64,000 nucleotides of DNA from positions 3,038,001-3,102,000 of the forward strand of contig NZ_CP089293.1 in assembly GCF_021919345.1 (NCBI RefSeq). The letters are read 5' to 3'. The notes below the pieces were generated by a model. The model was given only the letters and a program-made list of their open reading frames with translations. It did not search any database and was not told the origin of the DNA. The position numbers and the translations under genes were made by a program. The DNA comes from Paenarthrobacter nicotinovorans (GTDB lineage Bacteria; Actinomycetota; Actinomycetes; Actinomycetales; Micrococcaceae). Within the stretch, counting starts at the first letter, position 1. Every line of letters begins with the position of its first letter. Shown here one piece after another: positions 34,200 through 42,256 of this stretch.

Positions 34200-35305
34200 C
34201 CCAGCCGTTTCTGCCATTCGCCTTCAAAGCCGGACGGCTTGAATCCAAGGGCGATATTTATGGCCAGCATATGCTGGTTTTCAACGGCGTTCCATGTCAT
34301 GACCGACGTGGCGTCCGGCCAGAGCTCCTGTGCGCGGCGAAGGTTGCCGGTTTTCACCAGCATCCCTAAACCGTGTCCCCGGTGCCCGGGAGCCACCAGA
34401 GTGTCCTCTTGGTAGATCACCGCCGGCGCCTCTTCACGGTGCGTCAGGACCGTGTAGGCGGCCAGCTCCCCCGTCGCGTCATGGCGGGCTGCGCACACGG
34501 CGGACTCCACACCGCTGGCCTGCCAGGTGGCTTCCTCCCGGCGGACCCGGGCAGCGTCCCACACCTCGCCTTCCCACCCGAGGCCTGCGATGGGAACCTC
34601 TGTGCTCATGAGGCTCTTGAGGCGGGCGAAAGCGCCCACAAGGTGGTCCGGGCAACGCGACTTCCAGCCCAGGACGCTGTAGCCCGCCGAGCGTCTCAAG
34701 GCCTCCGCTTCCAGGACCCCAAGCGATTCCCCGGAAACGGGAAAGGCAAGCGTGCTGTTCGTTTCGACCTGCTCCAACGAGTAACCGTGGCGGAGGGCGA
34801 AGCGTGTGGATGCCGCGTCCAAAGGCACACCGCCTGAGCCGGACTTGGCCTCCAACAACTCCACGCCGGCCTCGACGGGCGCGATGGGTTCTCCGCAGTA
34901 GGCATCGAACGAAACCCGCCCACGGCCACTGGCCAGTTCCTCCAACAGGGCCAGTATCCGGGATCCAAAGCCACGGCGCCGGAAGGGCGCGTCGACAAGC
35001 ACGTCCACACCCGCCGTCGTCGTGTTTTCACTCAGGGGCAGCGTCAAAGTGCCGCAACCCACCACCTCACCGTCGAGGCGGGCCAGATGGACCTGGCGCT
35101 CTTCGTATTCATTTCCCTGCCAGAAAAGGACGGCCTCGGCCAGGGTAGCGCAGCGGTCCAGGTTGCCCCACAGTTCCATGGCGTGGACGACGTTCAGTTG
35201 GTGAAAGGCTTGGAAGTCAGGGGCATCTGCGGCGTCCGGACTCGTGGGGACACGGATCCGTTCCACGGTCAATCCGGAAGGCCCTGAAATGTTCGACGAC
35301 GTCAC
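34196..35305 (-). CDS. Tandem GNAT-domain acetyltransferase-like protein
   Basis: 369-residue paralogue of the next gene. Domain 1 carries FRRRGFGSRILALLEELA (acetyl-CoA loop at residues 109-114) and domain 2 carries APGHRGHGLGMLVKTGNLRR and HMLAINIALGFKPSGFEG. The C-terminal halves of the pair share the pattern TWNAxEN. Both genes lie between rplA, which ends in a bidirectional terminator, and rplJ, so they form a separate two-gene unit. The acceptor substrate cannot be told. Confidence 0.85.
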   Translation of the reverse strand: MTSSNISGPSGLTVERIRVPTSPDAADAPDFQAFHQLNVVHAMELWGNLDRCATLAEAVLFWQGNEYEERQVHLARLDGEVVGCGTLTLPLSENTTTAGVDVLVDAPFRRRGFGSRILALLEELASGRGRVSFDAYCGEPIAPVEAGVELLEAKSGSGGVPLDAASTRFALRHGYSLEQVETNSTLAFPVSGESLGVLEAEALRRSAGYSVLGWKSRCPDHLVGAFARLKSLMSTEVPIAGLGWEGEVWDAARVRREEATWQASGVESAVCAARHDATGELAAYTVLTHREEAPAVIYQEDTLVAPGHRGHGLGMLVKTGNLRRAQELWPDATSVMTWNAVENQHMLAINIALGFKPSGFEGEWQKRLG

Positions 35306-35387
35306 GCACCACAGCCTACGGCCCGCCTCCCGCGCGGAACAGACGGAGACAAGAAAACAGGCTGGAAGCGAATGCAGGCAGTGACAG

Positions 35388-35424
35388 AAAAAGGACCGCC
35401 CGGCAAAAGCCGGACGGTCCTTTT
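35388..35424. terminator. Terminator after rplA, possibly bidirectional
   Basis: A stem of 16-17 bp with one mismatch (35388-35404 with 35409-35424, AAAA loop) has A residues on one side and T residues on the other, so it can act on both strands. It follows the rplA stop by 22 bases. Confidence 0.8.
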
Positions 35425-35445
35425 CAGAGCCAGTGCTCGCGAAGC

Positions 35446-36153
35446 TTACGCGTCGGTGAGAACCTTGGTGACGTTCGGGTCAACGGTGATGCCCGGGCCG
35501 AACGTGGTGGCAACGGTAGCCTTCTGGATGTAGCGGCCCTTGGAAGCGGACGGCTTCAAACGAAGCACCTCTTCCAGTGCTGCTGCGTAGTTCTCAGCCA
35601 GCTTGGTGGCGTCGAAGGACACCTTGCCGATGATGAAGTGAAGGTTGGAGTGCTTGTCGACGCGGAAGTCGATCTTGCCGCCCTTGATGTCGTTGACAGC
35701 CTTGGTGACGTCCGGGGTAACCGTGCCGGTCTTCGGGTTCGGCATGAGGTTACGCGGGCCGAGAACCTTACCGAGGCGGCCAACCTTGCCCATGAGGTCA
35801 GGGGTTGCCACTGCGGCGTCGAAGTCGGTCCAGCCGCCGGCGATCTTTTCGATCAGGTCATCGGAACCAACGAAGTCGGCGCCGGCAGCGATTGCTGCTT
35901 CAGCCTTGTCGCCGGTTGCGAAAACGAGGACGCGGGCGGTCTTACCGGTGCCGTGGGGCAGGTTGACGGTGCCACGAACCATCTGGTCGGCCTTACGCGG
36001 GTCGACGCCCAGGCGGAAAGCGACCTCAACGGTTGCGTCGAACTTGGAAGGGTTGGTGTCCTTCGCGAGGGTGATGGCCTCGAACGGGGCGTAGACCTTG
36101 TCTGCCTCGATCTTGGCTACGGCTGCCTCATATGCTTTGCTGCGCTTTGCCAT
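35446..36153 (-). CDS. rplA: 50S ribosomal protein L1 (uL1)
   Basis: 235-residue uL1 of the mobile L1 stalk, which in E. coli represses its own operon. [20 protein letters not shown] at 36153 is the family start; the open frame extends further without support. [20 protein letters not shown] and [20 protein letters not shown] are signatures. It lies 146 bases after rplK. Confidence 0.98.
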   Translation of the reverse strand: MAKRSKAYEAAVAKIEADKVYAPFEAITLAKDTNPSKFDATVEVAFRLGVDPRKADQMVRGTVNLPHGTGKTARVLVFATGDKAEAAIAAGADFVGSDDLIEKIAGGWTDFDAAVATPDLMGKVGRLGKVLGPRNLMPNPKTGTVTPDVTKAVNDIKGGKIDFRVDKHSNLHFIIGKVSFDATKLAENYAAALEEVLRLKPSASKGRYIQKATVATTFGPGITVDPNVTKVLTDA

Positions 36154-36299
36154 GCTGCTGTTTCTCCTTGTGCAGTTGTGGTCTGCGGACCGCGCTGGGC
36201 CCTGCCACAGTCGGGGATCCGGCAAGGATCCTGCGACATTTCAATGTTTCAGATACCGGTTGCCCGGCGGGTGAAGGCCACGATAGGCCTTCGAGGGTT

Positions 36300-36731
36300 C
36301 TAGCCTTCGACCGTGATGCCCATGGAGCGGGCGGTGCCGGCGATGATCAGGGCAGCAGCCTTGATGTCGTTGGCGTTCAGGTCTTCCATCTTGGTGGAAG
36401 CAATTTCCTCAACCTGTGCCTGGGTCAGCTTGGCAACCTTGACGGTGTGCGGGGTAGCCGAACCCTTGGCGACGCCTGCAGCCTTCTTGATGAGCTCTGC
36501 AGCCGGCGGGGTCTTGGTGATGAAGGTGAAGGAACGGTCCTCGTAGACCGTGATTTCAACCGGGATAACGTTTCCGCGCTGGGATTCCGTTGCAGCGTTG
36601 TACGCCTTGCAGAATTCCATGATGTTGACACCGTGCTGGCCAAGTGCAGGACCGATCGGCGGGGCCGGGTTAGCGGCACCTGCCTGGATCTGCAGCTTGA
36701 TGAGGCCGGTGACCTTCTTCTTGGGAGCCAA
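36300..36731 (-). CDS. rplK: 50S ribosomal protein L11 (uL11)
   Basis: 143-residue uL11, part of the GTPase-associated centre and the thiopeptide binding site. [20 protein letters not shown] and [20 protein letters not shown] identify it, and the proline-rich N-terminal loop is wild type. A small dyad (36273-36279 with 36286-36292) follows its stop codon and may be an L1 target, which is only a guess. Confidence 0.98.
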
Positions 36732-36861
36732 TGTAGGGTCCTTCTCTCAATAGCTTCCTGGGACACAGGAGCGCGTCCCAGGTTGGTGGCCGCCATGGCG
36801 AGGCGGCCGGCCGCTCCCGAACTGCTAAGCAGGCAGGACAGGAGCGAAATTTTGGAATCAG

Positions 36862-37731
36862 CTAGATCTTGGTGACCTGGTTGAATGCGAGCGTCACCGG
36901 GGTTTCGCGCTCGAAGATCGAGACCAGAACCACCAGGGTCTGGGACTCGGGCTTGATTTCGGAGATCGTTGCCGGAAGAGTCTCGAACGGACCTTCCTTG
37001 ACGATGACCGACTCGCCGACCTCGAAGTCGACGGCCACGGGGGCCTGGTTCTGCTTGTTGACCGGCTTGCCTTGCTCTGCCTGCTCTTCTTCGAAGACCG
37101 GGGCGAGCATGGAGAAGACCTCGTCAAGGCGGAGCGGGACCGGGTTGTGGGCGTTGCCCACAAAGCCGGTAACACCGGGGGTGTGACGGACGGCGCCCCA
37201 CGAGGCGTCGGTCAGGTCCATGCGGACCAGGACGTAACCGGGGATGCGGACGCGGTTGATAACCTTGCGCTGCGCATTCTTGATCTCGACGACCTCTTCC
37301 ATGGGCACCTGGATCTCGAAGATGTAATCTTCCATGTCCAGGGTCTGGATGCGGGTCTCAAGGTTGGCCTTGACGCGGTTTTCGTAACCGGCGTAGGAGT
37401 GGATGACGTACCAGTCACCCTCCTGGCGGCGCAGCTTGGCCTTGAACTCCTCCGCGGGATCAGCAGGCGCTGCTGCAGCAGCGGCAGCCAGCTGGTCGCC
37501 GTCGGACTCTTCCGCGGTCTCGACGTCGGCAGCCTCGCCGGACGCGTCATCGGACTCTTCATCCACGTCGGACTCGAAGTCCTCTTCGGAATCCTCAGAG
37601 TCGACGTCGGCAGATTCGGGCGCAGCGGAATCGACCTCGGACTCTTCCGCGACAATTGCCGTGGCGTCGGCTGAGTCCTCGGCGGATTCGCCCAGCTCAG
37701 TCTCGTTTACCTCGAGCTCCTGCTCAGACAC
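36862..37731 (-). CDS. nusG: Transcription termination/antitermination protein NusG, long acidic N-terminus
   Basis: 289-residue NusG, which binds RNA polymerase and links it to Rho or the ribosome. The NGN domain starts at about residue 117 ([20 protein letters not shown]) and the KOW domain is near the C-terminus ([20 protein letters not shown]). The first ~105 residues are a highly acidic Glu/Asp/Ser-rich region. I chose the GTG at 37731, with AGGAG five bases upstream; an ATG at 37761 has no such site. It is 130 bases upstream of rplK. Confidence 0.95.
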   Translation of the reverse strand: MSEQELEVNETELGESAEDSADATAIVAEESEVDSAAPESADVDSEDSEEDFESDVDEESDDASGEAADVETAEESDGDQLAAAAAAAPADPAEEFKAKLRRQEGDWYVIHSYAGYENRVKANLETRIQTLDMEDYIFEIQVPMEEVVEIKNAQRKVINRVRIPGYVLVRMDLTDASWGAVRHTPGVTGFVGNAHNPVPLRLDEVFSMLAPVFEEEQAEQGKPVNKQNQAPVAVDFEVGESVIVKEGPFETLPATISEIKPESQTLVVLVSIFERETPVTLAFNQVTKI

Positions 37732-37845
37732 TTGGTCTCCTGCTTCCTCATTGCCTAACATGCCTATTTAAATGGCTCAATTCCGCAAACCCCGCAAAAT
37801 TCCCGGCGAACCAAGGGATTTCACACAGTTTGCGGACAGATCCGC

Positions 37846-38127
37846 TTAGCGGTCCGTAGCGCCTGACCCACCGAAGACCCAGCTGACTCCCGTGCCGAAG
37901 GCGAGATCCAGAAGGGTGACGATGACCATCATGATGACCACGAACACCAGCACCACGAGCGTGTAATTGATCAGTTCCTTGCGGGTGGGTGCAACGACCT
38001 TCTTCAGCTCGCCGATGATCTGGCGTACGAAGAGTGCAATACGGGCGAAGAAGCCGCGATCGGCTTTCTTGGCGGGACGGCCCTTCGAGCTGCTGGCAGC
38101 TGTTTCGGTCACCTGGTCCTCACTCAC
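37846..38127 (-). CDS. secE: Preprotein translocase subunit SecE
   Basis: 93-residue SecE, which clamps SecY in the membrane. The amphipathic region FFARIALFVRQIIGELKKVV and WPTRKE-like VAPTRKELINYT precede one C-terminal membrane helix (VVLVFVVIMMVIVTLLDLAF). GTG start with an AAGG box. The gene sits between tRNA-Trp and nusG, the standard bacterial order. Confidence 0.97.
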   Translation of the reverse strand: MSEDQVTETAASSSKGRPAKKADRGFFARIALFVRQIIGELKKVVAPTRKELINYTLVVLVFVVIMMVIVTLLDLAFGTGVSWVFGGSGATDR

Positions 38128-38207
38128 CTTGCAAAGTCGTTGACCCGACTCTGATCAGAGCCATGGTTGCTGCGCGTGCCCCGGCGTTTCCGCCGGAACA
38201 GCTTGCG

Positions 38208-38280
38208 CAGGGCAGACAGGACTCGAACCTGCAACCTGCGGTTTTGGAGACCGCTGCGCTACCAATTGCGCCACTACCCT
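38208..38280 (-). tRNA. tRNA-Trp (anticodon CCA)
   Basis: A 73-base cloverleaf on the minus strand. The acceptor AGGGTAG pairs with CTGCCCT (one G-T pair), the D-loop reads GCGCAATTGGTAGCGC, the anticodon loop is CTCCAAA with CCA, and the T-arm is GCAGGTTCGAGTCCTGT. The 3' CCA is not encoded. It lies 80 bases upstream of secE. Confidence 0.95.
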
Positions 38281-38343
38281 ATGGATCGAATCCATGTTTC
38301 AGGCCGCACTTCAGCCTGTGATGCTTTTCAACACCGGTGAACC

Positions 38344-38373
38344 AGTCTACGCAAGAATTTCGCGATAGTCGAA
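38344..38373 (-). promoter_or_regulatory. Promoter for tRNA-Trp (and probably secE-nusG)
   Basis: On the minus strand a TTCGAC -35 (38368-38373) and a TAGACT -10 (38344-38349) are 18 bases apart. The predicted start is about 55 bases before the tRNA. This is one of the clearest promoter sequences in the window. Confidence 0.7.
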
Positions 38374-38534
38374 CCGGCCTTGTTCCGGACCTCCCTGTCC
38401 CTTTTCGGCCTGTGACCAGTATTATCAGTCACAAAGCCGGGTGGGCACGCGGGAGCTCCGCAGAACAGCATAAGGTAGTTTACGTCGAATCCCATCATCC
38501 AGCCCACGAGCTGCCTGCGAAGAACGGTACATAG

Positions 38535-39764
38535 ATGTCTGCCGGAACAACTGCCGCCCGCATTTCACAGCGAATCTCAGCCATTGCCGAGTCCGCCACC
38601 CTTGCCGTTGACGCCAAGGCCAAGGCACTGAAGGCCGCGGGTCGTCCCGTGATTGGTTTCGGTGCCGGCGAACCGGATTTCCCCACCCCCGACTACATCG
38701 TCCAGGCAGCCATCGAGGCAGCCGGGCAGCCGAAGTACCACCGCTATTCCCCAGCGGGCGGGCTTCCGGAGCTGAAGAAGGCCATCGCGGACAAGACCCT
38801 CCGCGACTCGGGCTACAAGGTCGATCCCGCCCAGGTCCTGGTGACCAACGGCGGCAAGCAGGCCGTGTACAACACCTTTGCCACCCTGGTGGATCCGGGC
38901 GACGAAGTCATCATCCCCACCCCGTTCTGGACCACCTACCCGGAGGCAATCCGCCTGGCCGGCGGCGTGCCCGTCGAGGTTTTCGCCGGGCCGGAGCAGG
39001 GCTACCTGGTGACCATCGAGCAGCTTGAAGCAGCTGTCACGGACAAGACCAAGATCCTCCTGTTCGTTTCCCCCTCCAACCCGACCGGCGCCGTCTACAG
39101 CCCGGAACAGGTTGCGGAGATCGGCAAGTGGGCGGCATCCAAGGGCCTGTGGGTCGTCACGGACGAAATCTACGAGCACCTGACCTACGACGGCGTCCAG
39201 TTCACCTCCATCGCCACGGCCGCTCCGGAGCTTGGCGACAAGGTGGTCATCCTCAACGGCGTTGCCAAGACCTATGCCATGACCGGCTGGCGCGTCGGCT
39301 GGATGATCGGCCCTGCAGACGTCATCAAGGCCGCTACCAACCTGCAGTCGCACGCCACGTCCAACGTCTCCAACATCATGCAGATCGCAGCCGCCGCTGC
39401 CCTCACGGGTCCGCTGACCGCCGTCGACGAAATGAAGGTGGCCTTCGACCGGCGCCGCAAGGCGATCGTCGCCGGACTCAACGCGATTGACGGCGTTGAG
39501 TGCCCGACGCCGACCGGCGCCTTCTACGTGTACGCGGACGTCCGCGGTCTGCTGGGCAAGGAATTCGAAACCTCGAACGGCCCGGTCCGGCCGAGCACCT
39601 CGGCTGAACTCGCCGCGCTCATCCTCGACGAAGTCGAAGTAGCCGTGGTTCCGGGCGAGGCGTTCGGCCCCTCCGGCTACGTCCGCCTTTCCTACGCATT
39701 GGGCGACGACGACCTCGCTGAAGGTGTCCGCCGCATCCAGGAATTCCTGGGCAAGGCCAAGTAG
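38535..39764 (+). CDS. Pyridoxal-phosphate aminotransferase, aspartate type
   Basis: 409-residue class I aminotransferase of the I-gamma group, whose members transfer the amino group between aspartate and 2-oxoglutarate. The PLP lysine is K245 in [27 protein letters not shown] at 181-190 and [10 protein letters not shown] at 210-219 hold the Asn, Asp and Tyr that grip the cofactor, and the substrate arginine is in VRLSYAL. The ribosome-binding site is weak. It is divergent from tRNA-Trp. A strong terminator follows. Exact substrate range is inferred from the family. Confidence 0.9.
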   Translation: MSAGTTAARISQRISAIAESATLAVDAKAKALKAAGRPVIGFGAGEPDFPTPDYIVQAAIEAAGQPKYHRYSPAGGLPELKKAIADKTLRDSGYKVDPAQVLVTNGGKQAVYNTFATLVDPGDEVIIPTPFWTTYPEAIRLAGGVPVEVFAGPEQGYLVTIEQLEAAVTDKTKILLFVSPSNPTGAVYSPEQVAEIGKWAASKGLWVVTDEIYEHLTYDGVQFTSIATAAPELGDKVVILNGVAKTYAMTGWRVGWMIGPADVIKAATNLQSHATSNVSNIMQIAAAAALTGPLTAVDEMKVAFDRRRKAIVAGLNAIDGVECPTPTGAFYVYADVRGLLGKEFETSNGPVRPSTSAELAALILDEVEVAVVPGEAFGPSGYVRLSYALGDDDLAEGVRRIQEFLGKAK

Positions 39765-39773
39765 CAAGCAGCC

Positions 39774-39819
39774 AACGCAAACGCTCTTCCACCGTGACAG
39801 GTGGAAGAGCGTTTGCGTT
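39774..39819. terminator. Terminator after the aminotransferase gene
   Basis: A perfect 20-bp stem (39774-39793 with 39800-39819), 6-base loop, T-rich at its 3' base. It lies nine bases after the stop codon and can also act on the opposite strand. Confidence 0.9.
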
Positions 39820-39827
39820 TAAGGCGC

Positions 39828-39940
39828 GGGATGTGAGCAAGCGTTGGGAAATCCCCCGCGGGATGTGAGCAAGCGTTGGGAAATCCCCCGCGGGATGTGA
39901 GCAAGCGTTGGGAAATCCCCCGCGGGATGTGAGCAAGCGT
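39828..39940. repeat. Tandem 32-bp repeat, 3.5 copies
   Basis: Three identical 32-base units lie at 39828-39859, 39860-39891 and 39892-39923, followed by a 17-base partial copy at 39924-39940. Each unit begins GGGATGTGAGCAAGCGTTGG and ends GAAATCCCCCGC, so GCGGGAT/ATCCCCCGC halves meet at each junction. The last copy ends on the final base of the response-regulator stop codon. It is not CRISPR: there are no spacers. Confidence 0.9.
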
Positions 39941-40614
39941 CAGAGGAGGCGTCGCTCCGCTGCCCACTTGGTGAGTTCGTGGCGGCTGGAGAGCTGGAGC
40001 TTCCGCAGGACGGCTGAGACGTGCGTTTCCACCGTCTTGATGGAGATGAACAGCTCCTTGGCAACTTCCTTGTAGCTGTATCCCCTGGCGATGAGCCGCA
40101 TGACTTCGAGTTCCCGGGCGGAGAGCTTGTCCAGTTCATCATCCGCGATGTCCGCCGGAGCCGTTCCGAAGGCGTCCAGCACGAATCCTGCGAGCCGGGG
40201 AGAAAACACGGCATCTCCATCGGCAACCCGGATCACGGCGTCGGAAATTTCCTTGCCGGAAATGGTCTTGGTGACGTAACCGCGGGCGCCGGCCCGGATC
40301 ACCGAAACCACGTCCTCCGCGGCGTCGGACACGCTCAAGGCCAGGAAACTGGTGGTACCCAGCAAGGCCGAGGAACCGGCGATAACCTCACGGCCGCCGC
40401 CGCCCAGGCCGCCGGGAAGATGAACATCCAGGAGCACTACCTCGGGGCGGGTCTCGGCGATTACTGCGATGGCCTGCTCCACCGTTCCGGCTTCGCCCAC
40501 TACGTCCATGCGTGCGTCAAGATCGGCCTTCAGCCCGGAGCGGAAAATGGTGTGGTCATCCACGATCACCACCCGCACAGTGCGTCCCGGACCACCATCA
40601 GGATTGATCGTCAT
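39940..40614 (-). CDS. NarL/LuxR-family response regulator
   Basis: 224-residue regulator. The receiver domain (residues ~13-130) has D19/D20 (VDDHTIFRSG), phospho-acceptor D63 (LLDVHLPGG) and K116. The C-terminal LuxR helix-turn-helix spans about 158-215 (LSARELEVMRLIARGYSYKE, then KTVETHVSAVLRKL). It overlaps the upstream kinase gene by four bases (ATGA), so the two form a cognate pair. The target is probably the divergent PspC/LiaF genes. Confidence 0.93.
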   Translation of the reverse strand: MTINPDGGPGRTVRVVIVDDHTIFRSGLKADLDARMDVVGEAGTVEQAIAVIAETRPEVVLLDVHLPGGLGGGGREVIAGSSALLGTTSFLALSVSDAAEDVVSVIRAGARGYVTKTISGKEISDAVIRVADGDAVFSPRLAGFVLDAFGTAPADIADDELDKLSARELEVMRLIARGYSYKEVAKELFISIKTVETHVSAVLRKLQLSSRHELTKWAAERRLL

Positions 40615-42131
40615 TGCTTCATTTCTCCGTTCCGGACTTCACTGTTTCGAGCCTCACTCATGAAAGCTTCACCTTTCCGCTGCTCATTCGCCTCCGAAGG
40701 TGCTGACGGAAGGGCCAAGCGGACTTCCGTGCCGTCGCTGCTGCTGTTGATGACCGCGGTTCCACCGTGCCGTTTCATCCGGCCGATGATTGATTCCTTG
40801 ACGCCCAGGCGATCGTCGGGCACAGCGTCAAGGTTGAAACCGGGGCCGCGGTCCTTGATGAAGATCTCAGTGTTGCCGTCAGTGCTCTCAAGGTAGACCG
40901 ATACCGTCCCGCCACCATGCCGTGCCGCGTTGAGCATCGCTTCCCTGGCCGCCTGTACCAGGGCCTCGTGCCGTTCCGTCATTTCGGTATCGCCCACGGT
41001 GACCACTTCCACCGCATTGCCGTGGGAGTCCTCCACTTCGGCTGCGATCGCCTTGATCCGTTCAGCCAGGAGGCCCGTTTCCTTGGCGGGGTCGCTGAAG
41101 AGCCAGGTCCGGAGTTCGCGTTCCTGTGCACGTGCCAAGCGGACCACGTCCTGTTCGGATCCCGCCCGCCGCTGGATCAGTGCGAGGGTCTGGAGCACTG
41201 AATCGTGCAGATGGGCGGCGATTTCAGCGCGCTCGGTTTCCCGGACACGGCCGGCCCGCTCTGTTTCCAGGTCCTTCCAGAATTTCAGCCCCCAAGGCAG
41301 CAACACCAAGGCAACGCCGCCCAGGACCGCCACGGAGGCCAGCAGGGCAAGCCAGGTCTGTTCCCAGGAGCCCGACCCCGACACCATCACCAGGACACCT
41401 GCCACAACCAGCGCCAGGCCCGCTGCGAGACGGACCCAGCCACCGGCTTGGTCGGCCTTCGTCTTGTCCACCAAGCCGGCCCTGCGGGTTTCATCCAGCT
41501 GCATCCAGGCAATCGCCGCACCACCGAGGATGGCTGCTACCGGAATCAGAGTGCCCAAGGGGACGTCGACCCCGAATTGGCGGGCGATCAGAATGGCAGC
41601 AACCAGAAGCAGCGCGGCACCGAGGAGGATCTCCTTGCCGTATTGAATCTTCCGGAACGAGAACCACGATGCCAGGGCGCTGCCGTCCCACCAACCTCCG
41701 GGCGGGTTTGCGCCTGCGTCCGGAGCTGTTGCGGCGGGACCTGTGGCTCCGGTGGCTGCCGACCCGCCGCCCGGAGCACCAGCCACCGCCGGTCCGCTGA
41801 AAGCCGCCGGTGCGGTGCCGGCGTCGTACGCCCTTGGCGCCCGGGCGGTGTCAATGCTTCCAGGCGCCACAGGCGGCAGGCTCACGGCAGGAGCAATGGG
41901 CGACGCCGGTCGGCGGGCATTGCGCTTGGCGTTCTCATCCGCGGTGGGAACCATGGTCCACAGCCACGCATAGAACGCCACACCTGCCCCGCCGGCAAAA
42001 CTGGCCAGCACCATGCCAAGCCGCACAAACTTGACCGGCCACCCCAGGTGATCCGCCAGGCCGCTGCAGACGCCCGCGATCATGCGGTCGCTGCTGCGGA
42101 CCAGCGGGGGGCGTTCAACGGCGGTTCTCAT
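40611..42131 (-). CDS. PspC-domain sensor histidine kinase
   Basis: 506-residue membrane kinase. An N-terminal PspC domain (residues ~5-62, RSSDRMIAGVCSGLADHLGW) is followed by a Pro/Ala/Gly-rich linker to ~150 and about four more membrane helices (168-184, 192-210, 236-251, 259-278). The HisKA_3-type phospho-acceptor is H309 in IAAHLHDSVLQTLA. The ATPase domain follows (EAMLNAARHGGG, KDRGPGFNLD). The ATG at 42131 is preferred over an in-frame upstream start. It probably senses envelope stress, judged from PspC and its neighbours. Confidence 0.9.
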   Translation of the reverse strand: MRTAVERPPLVRSSDRMIAGVCSGLADHLGWPVKFVRLGMVLASFAGGAGVAFYAWLWTMVPTADENAKRNARRPASPIAPAVSLPPVAPGSIDTARAPRAYDAGTAPAAFSGPAVAGAPGGGSAATGATGPAATAPDAGANPPGGWWDGSALASWFSFRKIQYGKEILLGAALLLVAAILIARQFGVDVPLGTLIPVAAILGGAAIAWMQLDETRRAGLVDKTKADQAGGWVRLAAGLALVVAGVLVMVSGSGSWEQTWLALLASVAVLGGVALVLLPWGLKFWKDLETERAGRVRETERAEIAAHLHDSVLQTLALIQRRAGSEQDVVRLARAQERELRTWLFSDPAKETGLLAERIKAIAAEVEDSHGNAVEVVTVGDTEMTERHEALVQAAREAMLNAARHGGGTVSVYLESTDGNTEIFIKDRGPGFNLDAVPDDRLGVKESIIGRMKRHGGTAVINSSSDGTEVRLALPSAPSEANEQRKGEAFMSEARNSEVRNGEMKQ

Positions 42132-42181
42132 GTACCAATCCAAGCACGGATCAGGGTTCCCCGAACCGGATTCCGGCAGGG

Positions 42182-42210
42182 TCAGGGGCTCTCTCAGGGA
42201 TCATTCAGGG
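42182..42210. promoter_or_regulatory. Three phased TCAGGG repeats (candidate operator)
   Basis: TCAGGG occurs at 42182-42187, 42194-42199 and 42205-42210, spaced 12 and 11 bases, close to one DNA turn, in the 125-base gap between the kinase and PspC-LiaF genes. This is a likely binding site for the response regulator. The repeats are seen; the binding is inferred. Confidence 0.5.
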
Positions 42211-42256
42211 TATCCCCCAGTAGAGGGCATGTGGGCCCGGGCGGCAGGATCGAAGT

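Noticed and set aside
39828..39940. CRISPR array
   Set aside because: The repeats are head-to-tail with no spacers and there are no cas genes.
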